From Polynucleobacter sp. UB-Piko-W3 (GTDB lineage: Bacteria > Pseudomonadota > Gammaproteobacteria > Burkholderiales > Burkholderiaceae): a stretch of DNA of 64,000 nt. Both the position numbers and the translations under genes were made by a program. The stretch covers positions 215,374 to 279,373 of the forward strand of contig NZ_JACVPY010000002.1 in NCBI RefSeq assembly GCF_018881635.1, read 5' to 3'. Below, in pieces: positions 35,150 to 43,840 of the stretch; position 1 is the stretch's first letter; every line of letters starts with the position of its first letter. Under the pieces are notes generated by a model. It saw only the letters and a program-made list of their open reading frames with translations, made no database searches and was not told the DNA's origin.

Positions 35150-35854
35150 TTAAACTGCGCAGTACTTTTGCTGTATCTCGTCGTTGTTTAAGAGATTTTG
35201 TGCAGTGTCTTGGAACACGATTTCACCTTGATCAAGAATATAAGCGCGATCTGAGATCTTCAAAGCTTTCTGCACATTTTGCTCGACCAAGAGAATAGTG
35301 AGGCCCTGTTGCTTGAGTTTTGCGAATAACTCAAACATCTCTTCAACCAGGACTGGCATGATGCCCTCGGATGGCTCATCTAACAAGATCGCCTTAGGCT
35401 TAGCAATCATTGCTCTTGCAATCGCTAGCATCTGCTGCTCTCCTCCTGACATCGATGTACCGTCTTGGTGAAGACGCTCTTTGAGTCTCGGAAATGTTTC
35501 AGCAATTTCATCGACAAGAATATTCATATCCCCACGGTTTTTTTGGCTAATCACACCTAACTCTAAATTTTCTTTGACGGTGAGACCTGGAACAATGCGG
35601 CGATCTTCAGGAACATACGCTAAACCCAGGTGAAAGCGTTCATGTGCAGGTAAATCTAAAAAAGATACGCCATCAATAGAGGCTTTGCCTTGACGTTTAG
35701 GTAGTAATCCCATCAGTGATCGTAGGGTAGTGGTCTTACCAGCACCATTGCGCCCCATCAGAGTCACAATTTCACCTTTATTAACGTCTAAAGAGATTCC
35801 TTGCAGGACGTGACTTCGGTCGTACCAGGCATTTAAGTTTTCAATGCGTAACAT
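35150..35854 (-). CDS. livF: Branched-chain amino-acid-type ABC transporter ATPase (LivF)
   Basis: 234 residues: Walker A GRNGAGKTT, signature MSGGEQQMLAIARA, Walker B AILLDEPSEGI and the LivF-specific VLVEEMFELFAKL. Last gene of the leftward transporter set livH-livM-livG-livF, with a gap of 14 bases to livG. Liv-type importers take up branched-chain amino acids but also aromatic acids, amides and urea. Association with aromatic-type oxygenase genes upstream in the same direction suggests a non-amino-acid substrate. Confidence 0.9.
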   Translation of the reverse strand: MLRIENLNAWYDRSHVLQGISLDVNKGEIVTLMGRNGAGKTTTLRSLMGLLPKRQGKASIDGVSFLDLPAHERFHLGLAYVPEDRRIVPGLTVKENLELGVISQKNRGDMNILVDEIAETFPRLKERLHQDGTSMSGGEQQMLAIARAMIAKPKAILLDEPSEGIMPVLVEEMFELFAKLKQQGLTILLVEQNVQKALKISDRAYILDQGEIVFQDTAQNLLNNDEIQQKYCAV

Positions 35855-35868
35855 AGGGCGCCTTCAAT

Positions 35869-36624
35869 TTAACCTTGGCCTAGGTACACTCTGCGTACCT
35901 CAGCATTATTTTGAATTTCTTCGGGGGAGCCTTCTGCCAAGAACTCACCATGATGAAGAACGATAATCCGTTTACACAGACCCATAATCAGTTTCATTTT
36001 ATGTTCTACCAAGATCACAGTGCGCTCATTGGCCAAGGTCTTAATGAGCTCCATCATGACCAGCGTTTCTTCTGGCGACATGCCGGCAGTCGGCTCATCT
36101 AGAAGTAGCAGGCTGGGGTTGCAGGCTAGAGCCATTGCAATCTCTAATGCGCGTTGCTGACCATGAGCGAGATCACCTGTTTTTTTATTACGCAGGTGTT
36201 GAAGATTAACGCGGCGTAAGAGTTGATCTGCGAGCTCGATTGGTTCAGCATAACTTTGTGCATTACGAATAAAGTTATAGCGGGCAGTTTCCATTTGCGC
36301 AGCTACGCGGACATTTTCATGAACAGTCAGCTGCTTAAATACATTGGTAATTTGAAAGCTCTTAGAAATTCCGATACGAGCAAACTCGTGCTGCTGTAAG
36401 CCAGTAATGTCTTTGCCGTTAAATAATATTTGACCGCTGGTAGGGGGGAATGCGCCACTGAGTACATTAAAGAAAGTACTTTTACCAGCACCATTCGGGC
36501 CAATAATGGCAGTTAATGTTCCAGGCATAAAACTGGTCGAAACATTTTGCAGTGCTTTGAACTTGCCAAAACTTTTACTAACGTGACGTGCTTCAAGAAT
36601 AGGGGTATTGTTTACGCTATTCAT
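35869..36624 (-). CDS. livG: Branched-chain amino-acid-type ABC transporter ATPase (LivG)
   Basis: 251 residues from the ATG at 36624; the open frame runs further upstream to 36732 but that part lies within livM and lacks family similarity. Walker A GPNGAGKST, LivG-specific FARIGISKSFQITNVF, signature LAHGQQRALEIAMAL, Walker B LLLLDEPTAGMSPEE and EHKMKLIMGLCKRIIVLHHGE. Its ATG overlaps the stop of livM, so the two are translationally coupled. Energises the LivHM permease. Confidence 0.9.
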   Translation of the reverse strand: MNSVNNTPILEARHVSKSFGKFKALQNVSTSFMPGTLTAIIGPNGAGKSTFFNVLSGAFPPTSGQILFNGKDITGLQQHEFARIGISKSFQITNVFKQLTVHENVRVAAQMETARYNFIRNAQSYAEPIELADQLLRRVNLQHLRNKKTGDLAHGQQRALEIAMALACNPSLLLLDEPTAGMSPEETLVMMELIKTLANERTVILVEHKMKLIMGLCKRIIVLHHGEFLAEGSPEEIQNNAEVRRVYLGQG

Positions 36625-37583
36625 TATTTTGAATCCTGCTGAATATGGAGTTTGCTCAAAATACTTCCCCAGATACCCTTGGGGAAGAACAATACAAAGA
36701 ACATGAACACTAAACCGACAACAGCCATCCAATGCTTGGTGAAGGTGGTGACAACATCTTCGAGATAGAGCATGACTGCTGCACCTATGAAGGGCCCAAA
36801 GAATGTACCCATACCACCCAGAATACTCATCATCACAGCTTGACCAGACTGGAGGTAATGCAGGGAATCAATCGGCACAATCGAGAGATGCAGGGCTCGC
36901 AGTGAGCCAGCTAGTCCGCAGATAGCTGCAGACAATACAAATACCAGTAATTTTGTTTTAGCAACATCAAAGCCGCAGGCTGCAGCACGCTTCTCATTCT
37001 CTCGAATGGCTTCCATCACAGCCCCTAAAGGAGAGTTCAGAATGCGTGAGATCAGCCAAATAGCAATGACTACAAAAAAGAGAATGATGTAATACTTCAC
37101 TAGTGGGTTTAAAAAATCCACAGGCATACCTAAGATGTTGAATGAGTCAACTCGAACGCCGCGTAAACCATTTTCACCACCAGTCAGGCTCTCAGCTTTA
37201 TAAAAAACATAGTAAACAATTTGACCAAGCGCTAAGGTCACCATCGAGAAATAGATACCTCTGGTACGAATTGCTAAGAAGCCCATCATGAGTCCGCCGA
37301 TGGCAGCGCCAATAATGCCAATCAAAATAGCCGCTGCCCAAGGCACTCCATAGTGAACAATGGCAATTCCAGTAAGGTAGCTGCCGATACCCAAGAAAGC
37401 AGCGTGACCAAAAGAGAGCAGGCCCATATAGCCAAACAATAGATTGAAGCCCATGGCAAATAAGCCAAAGATCAGGATATTGATTGCCAAAGCCTCATAG
37501 GGCATGATGAATGGAAAGATTGCTAAGAAGACCGTGCTGGCTAAAACACGGTGACGTGCAATGAGTTGGAAAAATGAATTCAT
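36624..37583 (-). CDS. livM: Branched-chain amino-acid-type ABC transporter permease (LivM)
   Basis: 319 residues, about nine hydrophobic segments. Family motifs LFGYMGLLSFGHAAFLGIGSY and the coupling loop AIRENEKRAAACGFDVAKTKLLVFVLSA are clear, and LAIRTRGIYFSMVTLALGQ is typical of LivM. It forms the permease dimer with LivH. The coupling loop overlaps in function with LivG docking. Fourteen bases separate it from livH. Confidence 0.9.
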   Translation of the reverse strand: MNSFFQLIARHRVLASTVFLAIFPFIMPYEALAINILIFGLFAMGFNLLFGYMGLLSFGHAAFLGIGSYLTGIAIVHYGVPWAAAILIGIIGAAIGGLMMGFLAIRTRGIYFSMVTLALGQIVYYVFYKAESLTGGENGLRGVRVDSFNILGMPVDFLNPLVKYYIILFFVVIAIWLISRILNSPLGAVMEAIRENEKRAAACGFDVAKTKLLVFVLSAAICGLAGSLRALHLSIVPIDSLHYLQSGQAVMMSILGGMGTFFGPFIGAAVMLYLEDVVTTFTKHWMAVVGLVFMFFVLFFPKGIWGSILSKLHIQQDSK

Positions 37584-37597
37584 ATATTTACGGGGCC

Positions 37598-38482
37598 TTA
37601 GCCCATTGCCCCCGCTTTACCAAATAAGCCTTGTGGGCGGATCAACAACACTACAGCCATCAATACAAAAATAGAAAGCTCTGCAAGCTCTGGAAAAAAT
37701 AAGGAAGTCATGCTGTAGACAACGCCAACTAAAAGGCCAGCGATAACAGCGCCAACAGGCGAGCCCATGCCACCAACGACCGTGACTACAAAAGATTCAG
37801 CTAGGATAGGAATACCCATTTCTGGGTTTACAGAGCGCGTTGGTGCTGCCAAGATGCCTGATAGGCCTGCAATGGCGCAGCCTAAGCCAAATACGAGTAA
37901 CCAGACCTTAGCGATATCAACACCCAGTACTTTGACAATTTCTTGATCAGCAGCACCGGCTTTAATAATGAGGCCATAGCGGGTTTTTTGAATAAAGAAC
38001 CACACACCCAAAATAATGAGGGCGGTAGCAGCAATGAGAAAGAGACGATATTTGGGAAAGTAGCCAATGCCAACATTCATAGTGCCGCCAAGGCCCTCTG
38101 GAGTCATGGATGGAAGGCCTTCAATACCAAAGGTGACTCGCATGGCTTCAATCAGAACATACGAAAGGCCGAAGGTGAGTAGTAATGGGTAGTCTAGGCC
38201 GCGACCATAAAGTGGTCTTACTAGGAATCTTTCCGTCAGTAAGCCAAGGCAGCCTGTAAGTAGTGGCGTTAACAATAGGCTGAACCAGAAATTTCCTGTG
38301 ATTCCCAAAAAATAAACGCCTAAAAATGCGCCCACCATAAAGAAAGCGCCATGGGCAAAGTTCACCACATTGAGCATGCCAAAAATCAGGCACAAGCCAA
38401 GAGCAAGGAGTGCATAAATACTTCCCAGAGCAATGCCCGTAAGAAGTTGCATGCATAAAAGTTCGAAAGTCAGACCGGTCAT
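37598..38482 (-). CDS. livH: Branched-chain amino-acid-type ABC transporter permease (LivH)
   Basis: 294 residues with about eight hydrophobic segments. GIALGSIYALLALGLCLIFGMLNVVNFAHGAFFMVGAF is the LivH signature, and GADQEIVKVLGVDIAKVW the coupling loop. It pairs with LivM. Two hairpins, one of them terminator-like, separate it from the upstream binding-protein gene, so its expression is probably lower than that of the binding protein. No good ribosome site is visible before the ATG. Confidence 0.9.
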   Translation of the reverse strand: MTGLTFELLCMQLLTGIALGSIYALLALGLCLIFGMLNVVNFAHGAFFMVGAFLGVYFLGITGNFWFSLLLTPLLTGCLGLLTERFLVRPLYGRGLDYPLLLTFGLSYVLIEAMRVTFGIEGLPSMTPEGLGGTMNVGIGYFPKYRLFLIAATALIILGVWFFIQKTRYGLIIKAGAADQEIVKVLGVDIAKVWLLVFGLGCAIAGLSGILAAPTRSVNPEMGIPILAESFVVTVVGGMGSPVGAVIAGLLVGVVYSMTSLFFPELAELSIFVLMAVVLLIRPQGLFGKAGAMG

Positions 38483-38495
38483 AAATGTACTCAGA

Positions 38496-38529
38496 AAAAC
38501 TCCCCTTGACCAATGAAGGTCAGGGGGAG
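38496..38529 (-). terminator. Terminator-like hairpin between binding protein and livH
   Basis: A 12-base-pair stem (38500-38511 with 38518-38529, one G-U pair) and a 6-base loop; on the leftward strand the stem is followed by TTTTT. This fits a rho-independent terminator that attenuates read-through from the binding-protein gene into livHMGF. Confidence 0.7.
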
Positions 38530-38534
38530 TGAAC

Positions 38535-38559
38535 CAGGGTAAATCAGCGATTTACCCTG
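38535..38559 (-). terminator. Second hairpin downstream of the binding-protein gene
   Basis: A perfect 11-base-pair stem (CAGGGTAAATC with GATTTACCCTG, loop AGC), just after the binding-protein stop codon and before the U-tailed hairpin. No U-run follows, so it is more likely an mRNA 3'-end stabiliser than a terminator on its own. Confidence 0.6.
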
Positions 38560-38569
38560 AAATAGTGTC

Positions 38570-39805
38570 TTAGGCTTTGTGGCCTAGCTCTTCGCAGCTA
38601 CGCATATTTTTCTCAGTAGTCGGTTCAATAGTCAGAATGTTAAAGACGTCGTACTTGTCTTTCATATTCTTCGATTTGGACTCAACAATGATGACGGTTT
38701 GAACGGCTTGGTGATCGCATTTGCGATAGTACTCAGGACCTTTGTACCAGTCATACTTCAGGGTCTCCATTGCAGCGATCACTTTTGCGGTATCGGTGGA
38801 CTTGGCAATTTTGACCGAGGCTAGCACGCTTTTTATACCGGCATATCCTAGTGCACCATAGTCAGAGGGTACTGAGCCGTTATACATTTTTCGGAAAGCA
38901 TCATTAAATGTTTTCGCAGTTGGGATGCGATCTTCAAGACCCCAATAGTATGAGGTGCCGCCAATGATGCCTTCGAAGGCTTCAGGTCCGCCAGCAAGAC
39001 GCGCTGTATAGAGAAGCACAGGCGTCACAATTTTCATGCTGGATTTAAGGCCAAAGTCAGTACATTGTTTTGCAGAGTTAACAAGGTCACGACCAAAGTT
39101 GCAGAGAACCAAAATATCTGGGTTCAATGCTTTAATGCGCGGCAAGAACGCAGAGTAATCAGATGCACCTAGTGGATGACGAATATCAGCCAAAGTGGTA
39201 GCACCCATTTCCTTACCAGCACGCTCAAATGCCCGCACCATTTCATGGCCATAAGCATAGTCAGCCGTTAAAAATACAATCTTTTTGCCAAAACGAGGAA
39301 TGGAGTAGCGCGCAAGAGCGCCAGCTGTCATTGTTGGGTTTAAGGCCTCATGGAAGGTATATATGCTCCAGTCTTTTACTTCATTAATGGCGTCAGACTG
39401 ACTAATAGAATTGAACAGGATCTTACGTTCTTTGCAAACTGCATTAATGGAGAGCTGGGTGGCTGCGGATAGTGAGCCAACCACATAGTTCACTTTATCT
39501 TTTTCAATCAACTCTAAGGTGCGAGTTGCAGCCTCACCTGGATTGAGCTTGTCATCACGAACCAGTAACTCTGCTTTACGACCGTTGAATCCGCCAGCAT
39601 CATTAAACTCTTTAATAGCTAACTCAGCAGCTTTGACCTGGTCTTGTGCTTCCGCAGAAAACGGTCCAGTTAGTGGAACTGGAAAGCCAATCTTAATTGT
39701 GTCGGCTTGCGCATTCGCAACATTTAACCAAAGTGGTGTGCTGGCAGCAGCAGCTCCACCAATCAACATCTTTCTTCTAGTTTGATTCGTTACTTTTTGT
39801 TTCAT
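38570..39805 (-). CDS. ABC transporter substrate-binding protein (LivK/periplasmic type 1)
   Basis: 411 residues from the ATG at 39805, which has an excellent ribosome site (GGAGGAGA). An in-frame ATG at 39820 precedes it but overlaps that site. The signal has a twin-Arg-like pattern (TRRKMLIGGAAAAS) ending NVANAQA. The mature domain is a type 1 periplasmic-binding fold: IKIGFPVPLTGPFSAEAQDQVKAAELAIKEFNDAGG, then VVGSLSAATQLSINAVC. Binds the substrate of the LivHMGF transporter. It resembles receptors for amides and aromatic acids more than true Leu-binding proteins, but this is only an impression. Confidence 0.9.
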   Translation of the reverse strand: MKQKVTNQTRRKMLIGGAAAASTPLWLNVANAQADTIKIGFPVPLTGPFSAEAQDQVKAAELAIKEFNDAGGFNGRKAELLVRDDKLNPGEAATRTLELIEKDKVNYVVGSLSAATQLSINAVCKERKILFNSISQSDAINEVKDWSIYTFHEALNPTMTAGALARYSIPRFGKKIVFLTADYAYGHEMVRAFERAGKEMGATTLADIRHPLGASDYSAFLPRIKALNPDILVLCNFGRDLVNSAKQCTDFGLKSSMKIVTPVLLYTARLAGGPEAFEGIIGGTSYYWGLEDRIPTAKTFNDAFRKMYNGSVPSDYGALGYAGIKSVLASVKIAKSTDTAKVIAAMETLKYDWYKGPEYYRKCDHQAVQTVIIVESKSKNMKDKYDVFNILTIEPTTEKNMRSCEELGHKA

Positions 39806-39880
39806 GGTTATCTCCTCCATTTAAAACTTTGTTTGAATAAGAACACTTTTTATTACACAAATCTTAACTGAATGCACCAA

Positions 39881-41122
39881 TTAATGGATGGATTCAGGCA
39901 CTGCTTTCCCTGCGGCTAATAAGGCACTGATATCTATAGCGGTTTCTGCCATTACAGTACTCGCATTTCTTTTGAGCTTATCGTTATCCCTTGCCCCTTT
40001 AATGCCTTGGGCTTGCATATAGCGACCCAAATACTGAGCTCTAGCAACTACCTGTTGCCCTAATTTTAGGCGTTCGTTCCCATAGGCCTGAAGGGCTTCT
40101 GGAGTGGCGCCCAGGCTAGCAATATGCTTGGCAATGACGATAGCCTCATCCCCAGCTTTCGTCACCCCCATTCCGACATGTGGTCTACCCACAAATGCTG
40201 CATCGCCCATTAAAGCGATTCTTCCGAAAACAATCTCTTCGGAGCGAACGTCATAGATAGCCTGCAGAAATGGCGAAGCTGTTTTTTCTAGTATTTCTGC
40301 GTATTGAGGTGCCAAAATCTTTTGAGCTAGCTCCCGCATGTGTGCAATATGTTTTTGGGAAACTTTGAGGGGCGGAATACCGGTTGGGTAATAGTGCCCA
40401 TCATCATCGGTAAGAAGGCTGACTAGTTCTTGAGTCTCTGAGGCAGGCCGGTACCAAACAAAGTTATAGCGACGTTTTCCTGGACGAGTGTCATTACCAG
40501 ATCCAGCTACTGGATACCCCAACATCTGCTCCCCATTCGGAAGACAAAATCCAAAGTAATTAAAGAGTGTATCTAGCGTGTGCTGAGATAGCGTTGATTC
40601 ATCACATACTCCGCGCCACGCAATATAGCCTGCATATTCTGGCCCGATCTCTGGAGCAAGTTGCGCTCTTACTCCTGAGCGAATACCGTCGGAAGCAATT
40701 ACTAGCTCCGCTTCATAATGACTGTTATCTTCGCAGCCAACTTTAACTGAACTAGCATCCTGCGTAACTGTTTTTACAGTTTTACCTTGTAGGTAGCGCT
40801 CAGTTGGAAAGCTTTCCTTGAGCATGTGATACAGGCGACTCCACGAGGTGAGTATTTGAGGTAGCTCCATTTCACCAAGAGTTTGCCCATCGGCACCTAA
40901 AGTGACACGCTTTGTCACGTGCACTCCGAGAGAATCATCAACCCTTACGCCCGAAGCACGCAAGGCCTCGGCCAATGCATCGTGAGTAACAATACCTGCG
41001 CCACGACCATCTAGTGAGCCGGTTGCTTTTTCTAGCAAGGTGACGTCATGACCTTGACGCAGCAACATATTTGCTGCGAACAAGCCGCCAAGAGATCCGC
41101 CAACCACCAGTATTTTTGCCAT
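39881..41122 (-). CDS. FAD-dependent monooxygenase, 2,6-dihydroxypyridine 3-monooxygenase-like
   Basis: 413 residues of class A flavin monooxygenases. The N-terminal GGSLGGLFAANMLLRQGHDV is the dinucleotide-binding motif, ASDGIRSGVR the DG motif, and LMGDAAFVGRPHVGMGVTKA the GD motif. GRGAGIV and YAGYIAWRGVCDE with the GEQMLGYPVAG segment are features I associate with 2,6-dihydroxypyridine 3-hydroxylase of nicotine degradation; salicylate or urate-type hydroxylases are further away. Hydroxylates an electron-rich ring with NAD(P)H and O2. Eight bases after the VOC gene, in the leftward TetR-VOC-monooxygenase unit. The precise substrate is inferred by family only. Confidence 0.85.
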   Translation of the reverse strand: MAKILVVGGSLGGLFAANMLLRQGHDVTLLEKATGSLDGRGAGIVTHDALAEALRASGVRVDDSLGVHVTKRVTLGADGQTLGEMELPQILTSWSRLYHMLKESFPTERYLQGKTVKTVTQDASSVKVGCEDNSHYEAELVIASDGIRSGVRAQLAPEIGPEYAGYIAWRGVCDESTLSQHTLDTLFNYFGFCLPNGEQMLGYPVAGSGNDTRPGKRRYNFVWYRPASETQELVSLLTDDDGHYYPTGIPPLKVSQKHIAHMRELAQKILAPQYAEILEKTASPFLQAIYDVRSEEIVFGRIALMGDAAFVGRPHVGMGVTKAGDEAIVIAKHIASLGATPEALQAYGNERLKLGQQVVARAQYLGRYMQAQGIKGARDNDKLKRNASTVMAETAIDISALLAAGKAVPESIH

Positions 41123-41130
41123 GTCTTCTC

Positions 41131-41589
41131 TTAGGCCGCTTTAGCATCCAAAGCAGCTTTTTCTTCCGCGGGGTAATTTAATTCAATCACCACACCATTA
41201 GGATCGTCTAAAAAGATCTGATGAAGCTCGATAGCGGGAACGGTGCGCTCACGGTAGGGGAGTTTTAATTCCTTTAATAGTGCGATCTTTTCTTCTAAGC
41301 CTGTAGCAAAGAAGGCAATGTGATCCACTGCGCCTGAGCCATATAGTGAGCTAGGATCACGCTCTCCTAAGTACTGCTTTAATCCGTTTGGATTGTTCTT
41401 ATCAATGGCTATGAGATGCAGTACGGCATTGGCCCAGCTACTATCATCTCCGTTATAGAGCCATACGCCAGGGAAGGGAAAGTCGGGGCGCGGTCCCACG
41501 GTAAGGCCAAGTAGCTTACTGAAGAATTCCGTAGTCTTTTCAATTTCAAGACTGCGAATAGAGAAATGATTTAGGCTTAAATTAGTCAT
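41131..41589 (-). CDS. VOC (glyoxalase/bleomycin resistance/dioxygenase) family protein
   Basis: 152 residues from the ATG at 41589 (ribosome site AAGGA); the frame extends upstream into the TetR gene but without similarity. Two beta-alpha-beta-beta-beta modules: LNHFSIRSLEIEKTTEFFSKLLGL, and VDHIAFFATGLEEKIALL. Candidate metal ligands are the His in NHF, HLIA and DHIAF and the Glu in VIELNY. It could be a small ring-cleaving or isomerising enzyme, or a lyase acting on a pathway intermediate. Between TetR and monooxygenase with gaps of 13 and 8 bases, so clearly part of the same operon. Confidence 0.85.
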   Translation of the reverse strand: MTNLSLNHFSIRSLEIEKTTEFFSKLLGLTVGPRPDFPFPGVWLYNGDDSSWANAVLHLIAIDKNNPNGLKQYLGERDPSSLYGSGAVDHIAFFATGLEEKIALLKELKLPYRERTVPAIELHQIFLDDPNGVVIELNYPAEEKAALDAKAA

Positions 41590-41602
41590 AGTTCCTTTGG
41601 AA

Positions 41603-42295
41603 TTAAGCAAAGAGGGATTTAGCAGAAAGTAGATAGGAGCTGATGCGATCTCGAATGATGTCTTGTTCGGCATTCGGACTGCTGTCGTCATAGATGGCTT
41701 GACCATAGATCCAGCGTCGCATGCCAATGTAAAAGATACCACCATGAAGGCCCATTAAAAACTCTAATTCTCGATGACTTGGCTTTGGCCTAGTTGAGCG
41801 ATCACAGTATTTGCGTGTTTCCCGTATCAGTCTTGGCAGCAGACGAGAGCGCAGAAGTTCAAAGAATCGATCACTAATAGAGTGATCACTTAAACCAGAG
41901 AAAATCAAAATACGCACAAACTCGTATGTGAGTACGGTGTTGGTGTAGTCAAGGTAAAACGCGTTTAACTTTTCTTCTGGCGAGAGATGTTTGTCATCTA
42001 GTAACTCCTCCCACTCTGGCTTCCACCTTGATTCAAATACTTCCTTATAGACCTCTTTGATTAAAGCCTCTTTAGTAGGGAAGTAGTGGTAGAGCAGGGT
42101 ATGGGTCACGCCTAGCTCTTTTGTGAGATTTCTTAATTGACCATCTATGCCATGCCTTGCAAAGAACTGAATGGCGCCATCTAAGATCTGACGCTTGCGA
42201 TCAGCGGTATTCATCCGGCGACGTATTGGTGCTATCTCTTCAGCCAAATTTTCAGCTTTTCTGATACCAAAGTTAGGATCTTCGTTAAAGCTCAT
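41603..42295 (-). CDS. TetR family transcriptional regulator
   Basis: 230 residues. Helix-turn-helix region ADRKRQILDGAIQFFARHGIDGQLRNLTKELGVTHTLLYHYFPTKEALIKEV follows a 30-residue N-terminal extension. The C-terminal ligand domain is not assigned. It is the first gene of the leftward catabolic unit and diverges from coxG, so it most likely controls both units from the 112-base gap, with a pathway intermediate as inducer. Confidence 0.88.
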   Translation of the reverse strand: MSFNEDPNFGIRKAENLAEEIAPIRRRMNTADRKRQILDGAIQFFARHGIDGQLRNLTKELGVTHTLLYHYFPTKEALIKEVYKEVFESRWKPEWEELLDDKHLSPEEKLNAFYLDYTNTVLTYEFVRILIFSGLSDHSISDRFFELLRSRLLPRLIRETRKYCDRSTRPKPSHRELEFLMGLHGGIFYIGMRRWIYGQAIYDDSSPNAEQDIIRDRISSYLLSAKSLFA

Positions 42296-42330
42296 GAGTT
42301 CTCAGGGTTTATCCGAATTTGGAGTTATTG

Positions 42331-42350
42331 ACCAAAAGTTAAATAATGGT
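42331..42350. promoter_or_regulatory. Imperfect palindrome, candidate TetR operator / coxG promoter
   Basis: ACCA-N12-TGGT within the TetR-coxG gap, overlapping a possible rightward promoter (TTGACC at 42328 and TACATT at 42350, 16 bases apart). A regulator bound here would block the rightward promoter. Only 7 of 10 base pairs are symmetrical, so this is a weak candidate. Confidence 0.3.
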
Positions 42351-42407
42351 ACATTGTTGAGCAGTTGGTAGATAAGACTCTATTCGTACAAACCCCAAGG
42401 AGACTAA

Positions 42408-42884
42408 ATGGAATTAAATGGCGATCAACTGATAGCTGCTTCTGTCTCTGAGGTATGGAAGGGATTGAACGATGTTGACGTACTTGCCAAGTCTATTCCA
42501 GGTTGCGAGGAAATTAGTCGAGTTTCACCTGAAGAGGTTCATGCCAAGGTGATGTTCAAGATTGGCCCCGTCCGGGCGCGTTTTTCTGGGAAATTACTCT
42601 TGAGCGACATCATTCCTGATCAATCTTGTTCTATGGCATTCGAAGGCTCTGGTGGCGCTGCCGGTTTTGCTAAAGGGCGCTCCCGAGTTGAGCTGAAGGC
42701 GGCAGAAGGAGGCACTTTGGTTTCATATACAACTGAAGCTTCGATCGGTGGGAAGTTGGGACAAATTGGTGGACGCTTAATTAGTGCATCCGCGAAGAAG
42801 ATTGCAGATGATTTTTTCCAGAAATTTGCAAAAGAATTAGGCGGTGAAGCAATTGCACTAGATGCTAGTTCCAGTAATGAATAA
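42408..42884 (+). CDS. CoxG family (SRPBCC) protein
   Basis: 158 residues of the CoxG/SRPBCC fold, with a good ribosome site (AAGGAG). Typical start LNGDQLIAASVSEVWKGLNDVDVLAKSIPGCEEI and the later FEGSGGAAGFAKGRSRVEL and IGGKLGQIGGRLISASAKKIADDFF. In Oligotropha CoxG is linked to membrane attachment of CO dehydrogenase; family members accompany many molybdenum hydroxylases. First gene of the rightward hydroxylase unit. A binding role for hydrophobic substrate or enzyme assembly is possible. Confidence 0.88.
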   Translation: MELNGDQLIAASVSEVWKGLNDVDVLAKSIPGCEEISRVSPEEVHAKVMFKIGPVRARFSGKLLLSDIIPDQSCSMAFEGSGGAAGFAKGRSRVELKAAEGGTLVSYTTEASIGGKLGQIGGRLISASAKKIADDFFQKFAKELGGEAIALDASSSNE

Positions 42885-42943
42885 AACAGTAGTGACAAAA
42901 TAAAAGTCATCAGACTTCAATAATTGGTGGTGGAGGAGACCTA

Positions 42944-43798
42944 ATGAAATCAGCAGCATTTGATTATGTAAAGCCCAAGGCTCTGCAAGACGCTTTATCT
43001 TTGCTGGCTGAAGCGGGAGATGGCGCCCAATTAATTGCTGGCGGACAAACTCTGCTGGCTACTCTTAATTTGCGCCTATCAGAACCCAGTGTTTTGATTG
43101 ATATTACCGATTTGACTGAGCTTAAAGGCATTACCTTAGTAGGTGATCAATTGAGAATCGGTGCATTAGTGACTCATACCGAAATTGAAGATTCTGAGTT
43201 AATTGCAAAGCATGCTCCTTTATTAAAGGCGGCTGCACCTCATATCGCACATCGTGCAATTCGTAATCTTGGTACATGGGGCGGCTCACTAGCTTATGGA
43301 GATCCAGCAGCGGAATGGCCAGCATGTAGCTTGGCATTGCGAGCGACCATGATTATTCAGGGGCCCGGTGGAGCGCGCCGAATTTCTGCCAATGATTTCT
43401 TTATTGATCTCTATACCACCTCATTAGAGCCCGATGAAATTCTCGTAGCTACCGAAATGCCGATCGCTACAAGCCAAGAGGTTTTTTATTTCCATGAACT
43501 GGCAAGACGTCACGGTGATTACGCTGTAGCAGGTTTGGCTGCAGTTGCACAAAAACAGGGTGATGTTTTGACGAAATGCGCATTTACCTTTTTCTCAGTG
43601 AGTTCGAAGCCTGTCATGGCAACCAAGGCTCAGGATTTGGTTAATGGAAAAAAGCTCAATGATGAGTTGATTGGAAAAGCGGTAGCAGCTACTCGCGAAG
43701 AGATCGAAGCTATCGCTGATATTACTAATAGCGCGGAAGCAAAAGAGCATCTAATGGGTGTCTTGCTTGAGCGTGGCTTAAAACACATGCTTGCCTAA
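42944..43798 (+). CDS. Molybdenum hydroxylase FAD-binding (medium) subunit
   Basis: 284 residues. FAD-binding PCMH-type fold: the AGGQTLLATLNLRLSEPSVLIDI motif binds the FAD pyrophosphate and RNLGTWGGSLAYGDPAAEWPA is the second flavin loop of CoxM/CutM-type subunits. A C-terminal CO-dehydrogenase flavoprotein domain follows. Receives electrons from the 2Fe-2S subunit and passes them to an acceptor. Ribosome site GGAGGAGA close to the ATG. With the next two genes it forms a heterotrimeric L-M-S enzyme. Confidence 0.92.
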   Translation: MKSAAFDYVKPKALQDALSLLAEAGDGAQLIAGGQTLLATLNLRLSEPSVLIDITDLTELKGITLVGDQLRIGALVTHTEIEDSELIAKHAPLLKAAAPHIAHRAIRNLGTWGGSLAYGDPAAEWPACSLALRATMIIQGPGGARRISANDFFIDLYTTSLEPDEILVATEMPIATSQEVFYFHELARRHGDYAVAGLAAVAQKQGDVLTKCAFTFFSVSSKPVMATKAQDLVNGKKLNDELIGKAVAATREEIEAIADITNSAEAKEHLMGVLLERGLKHMLA

Positions 43799-43840
43799 AT
43801 AAGTAAAGCTAAAAAATAGAAAAAGTATTTGGAGATCTAG

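Noticed and set aside
36625..36732. N-terminal extension of LivG
   Set aside because: Lies inside livM, and the ATG at 36624 gives the normal LivG start with stop-start coupling.
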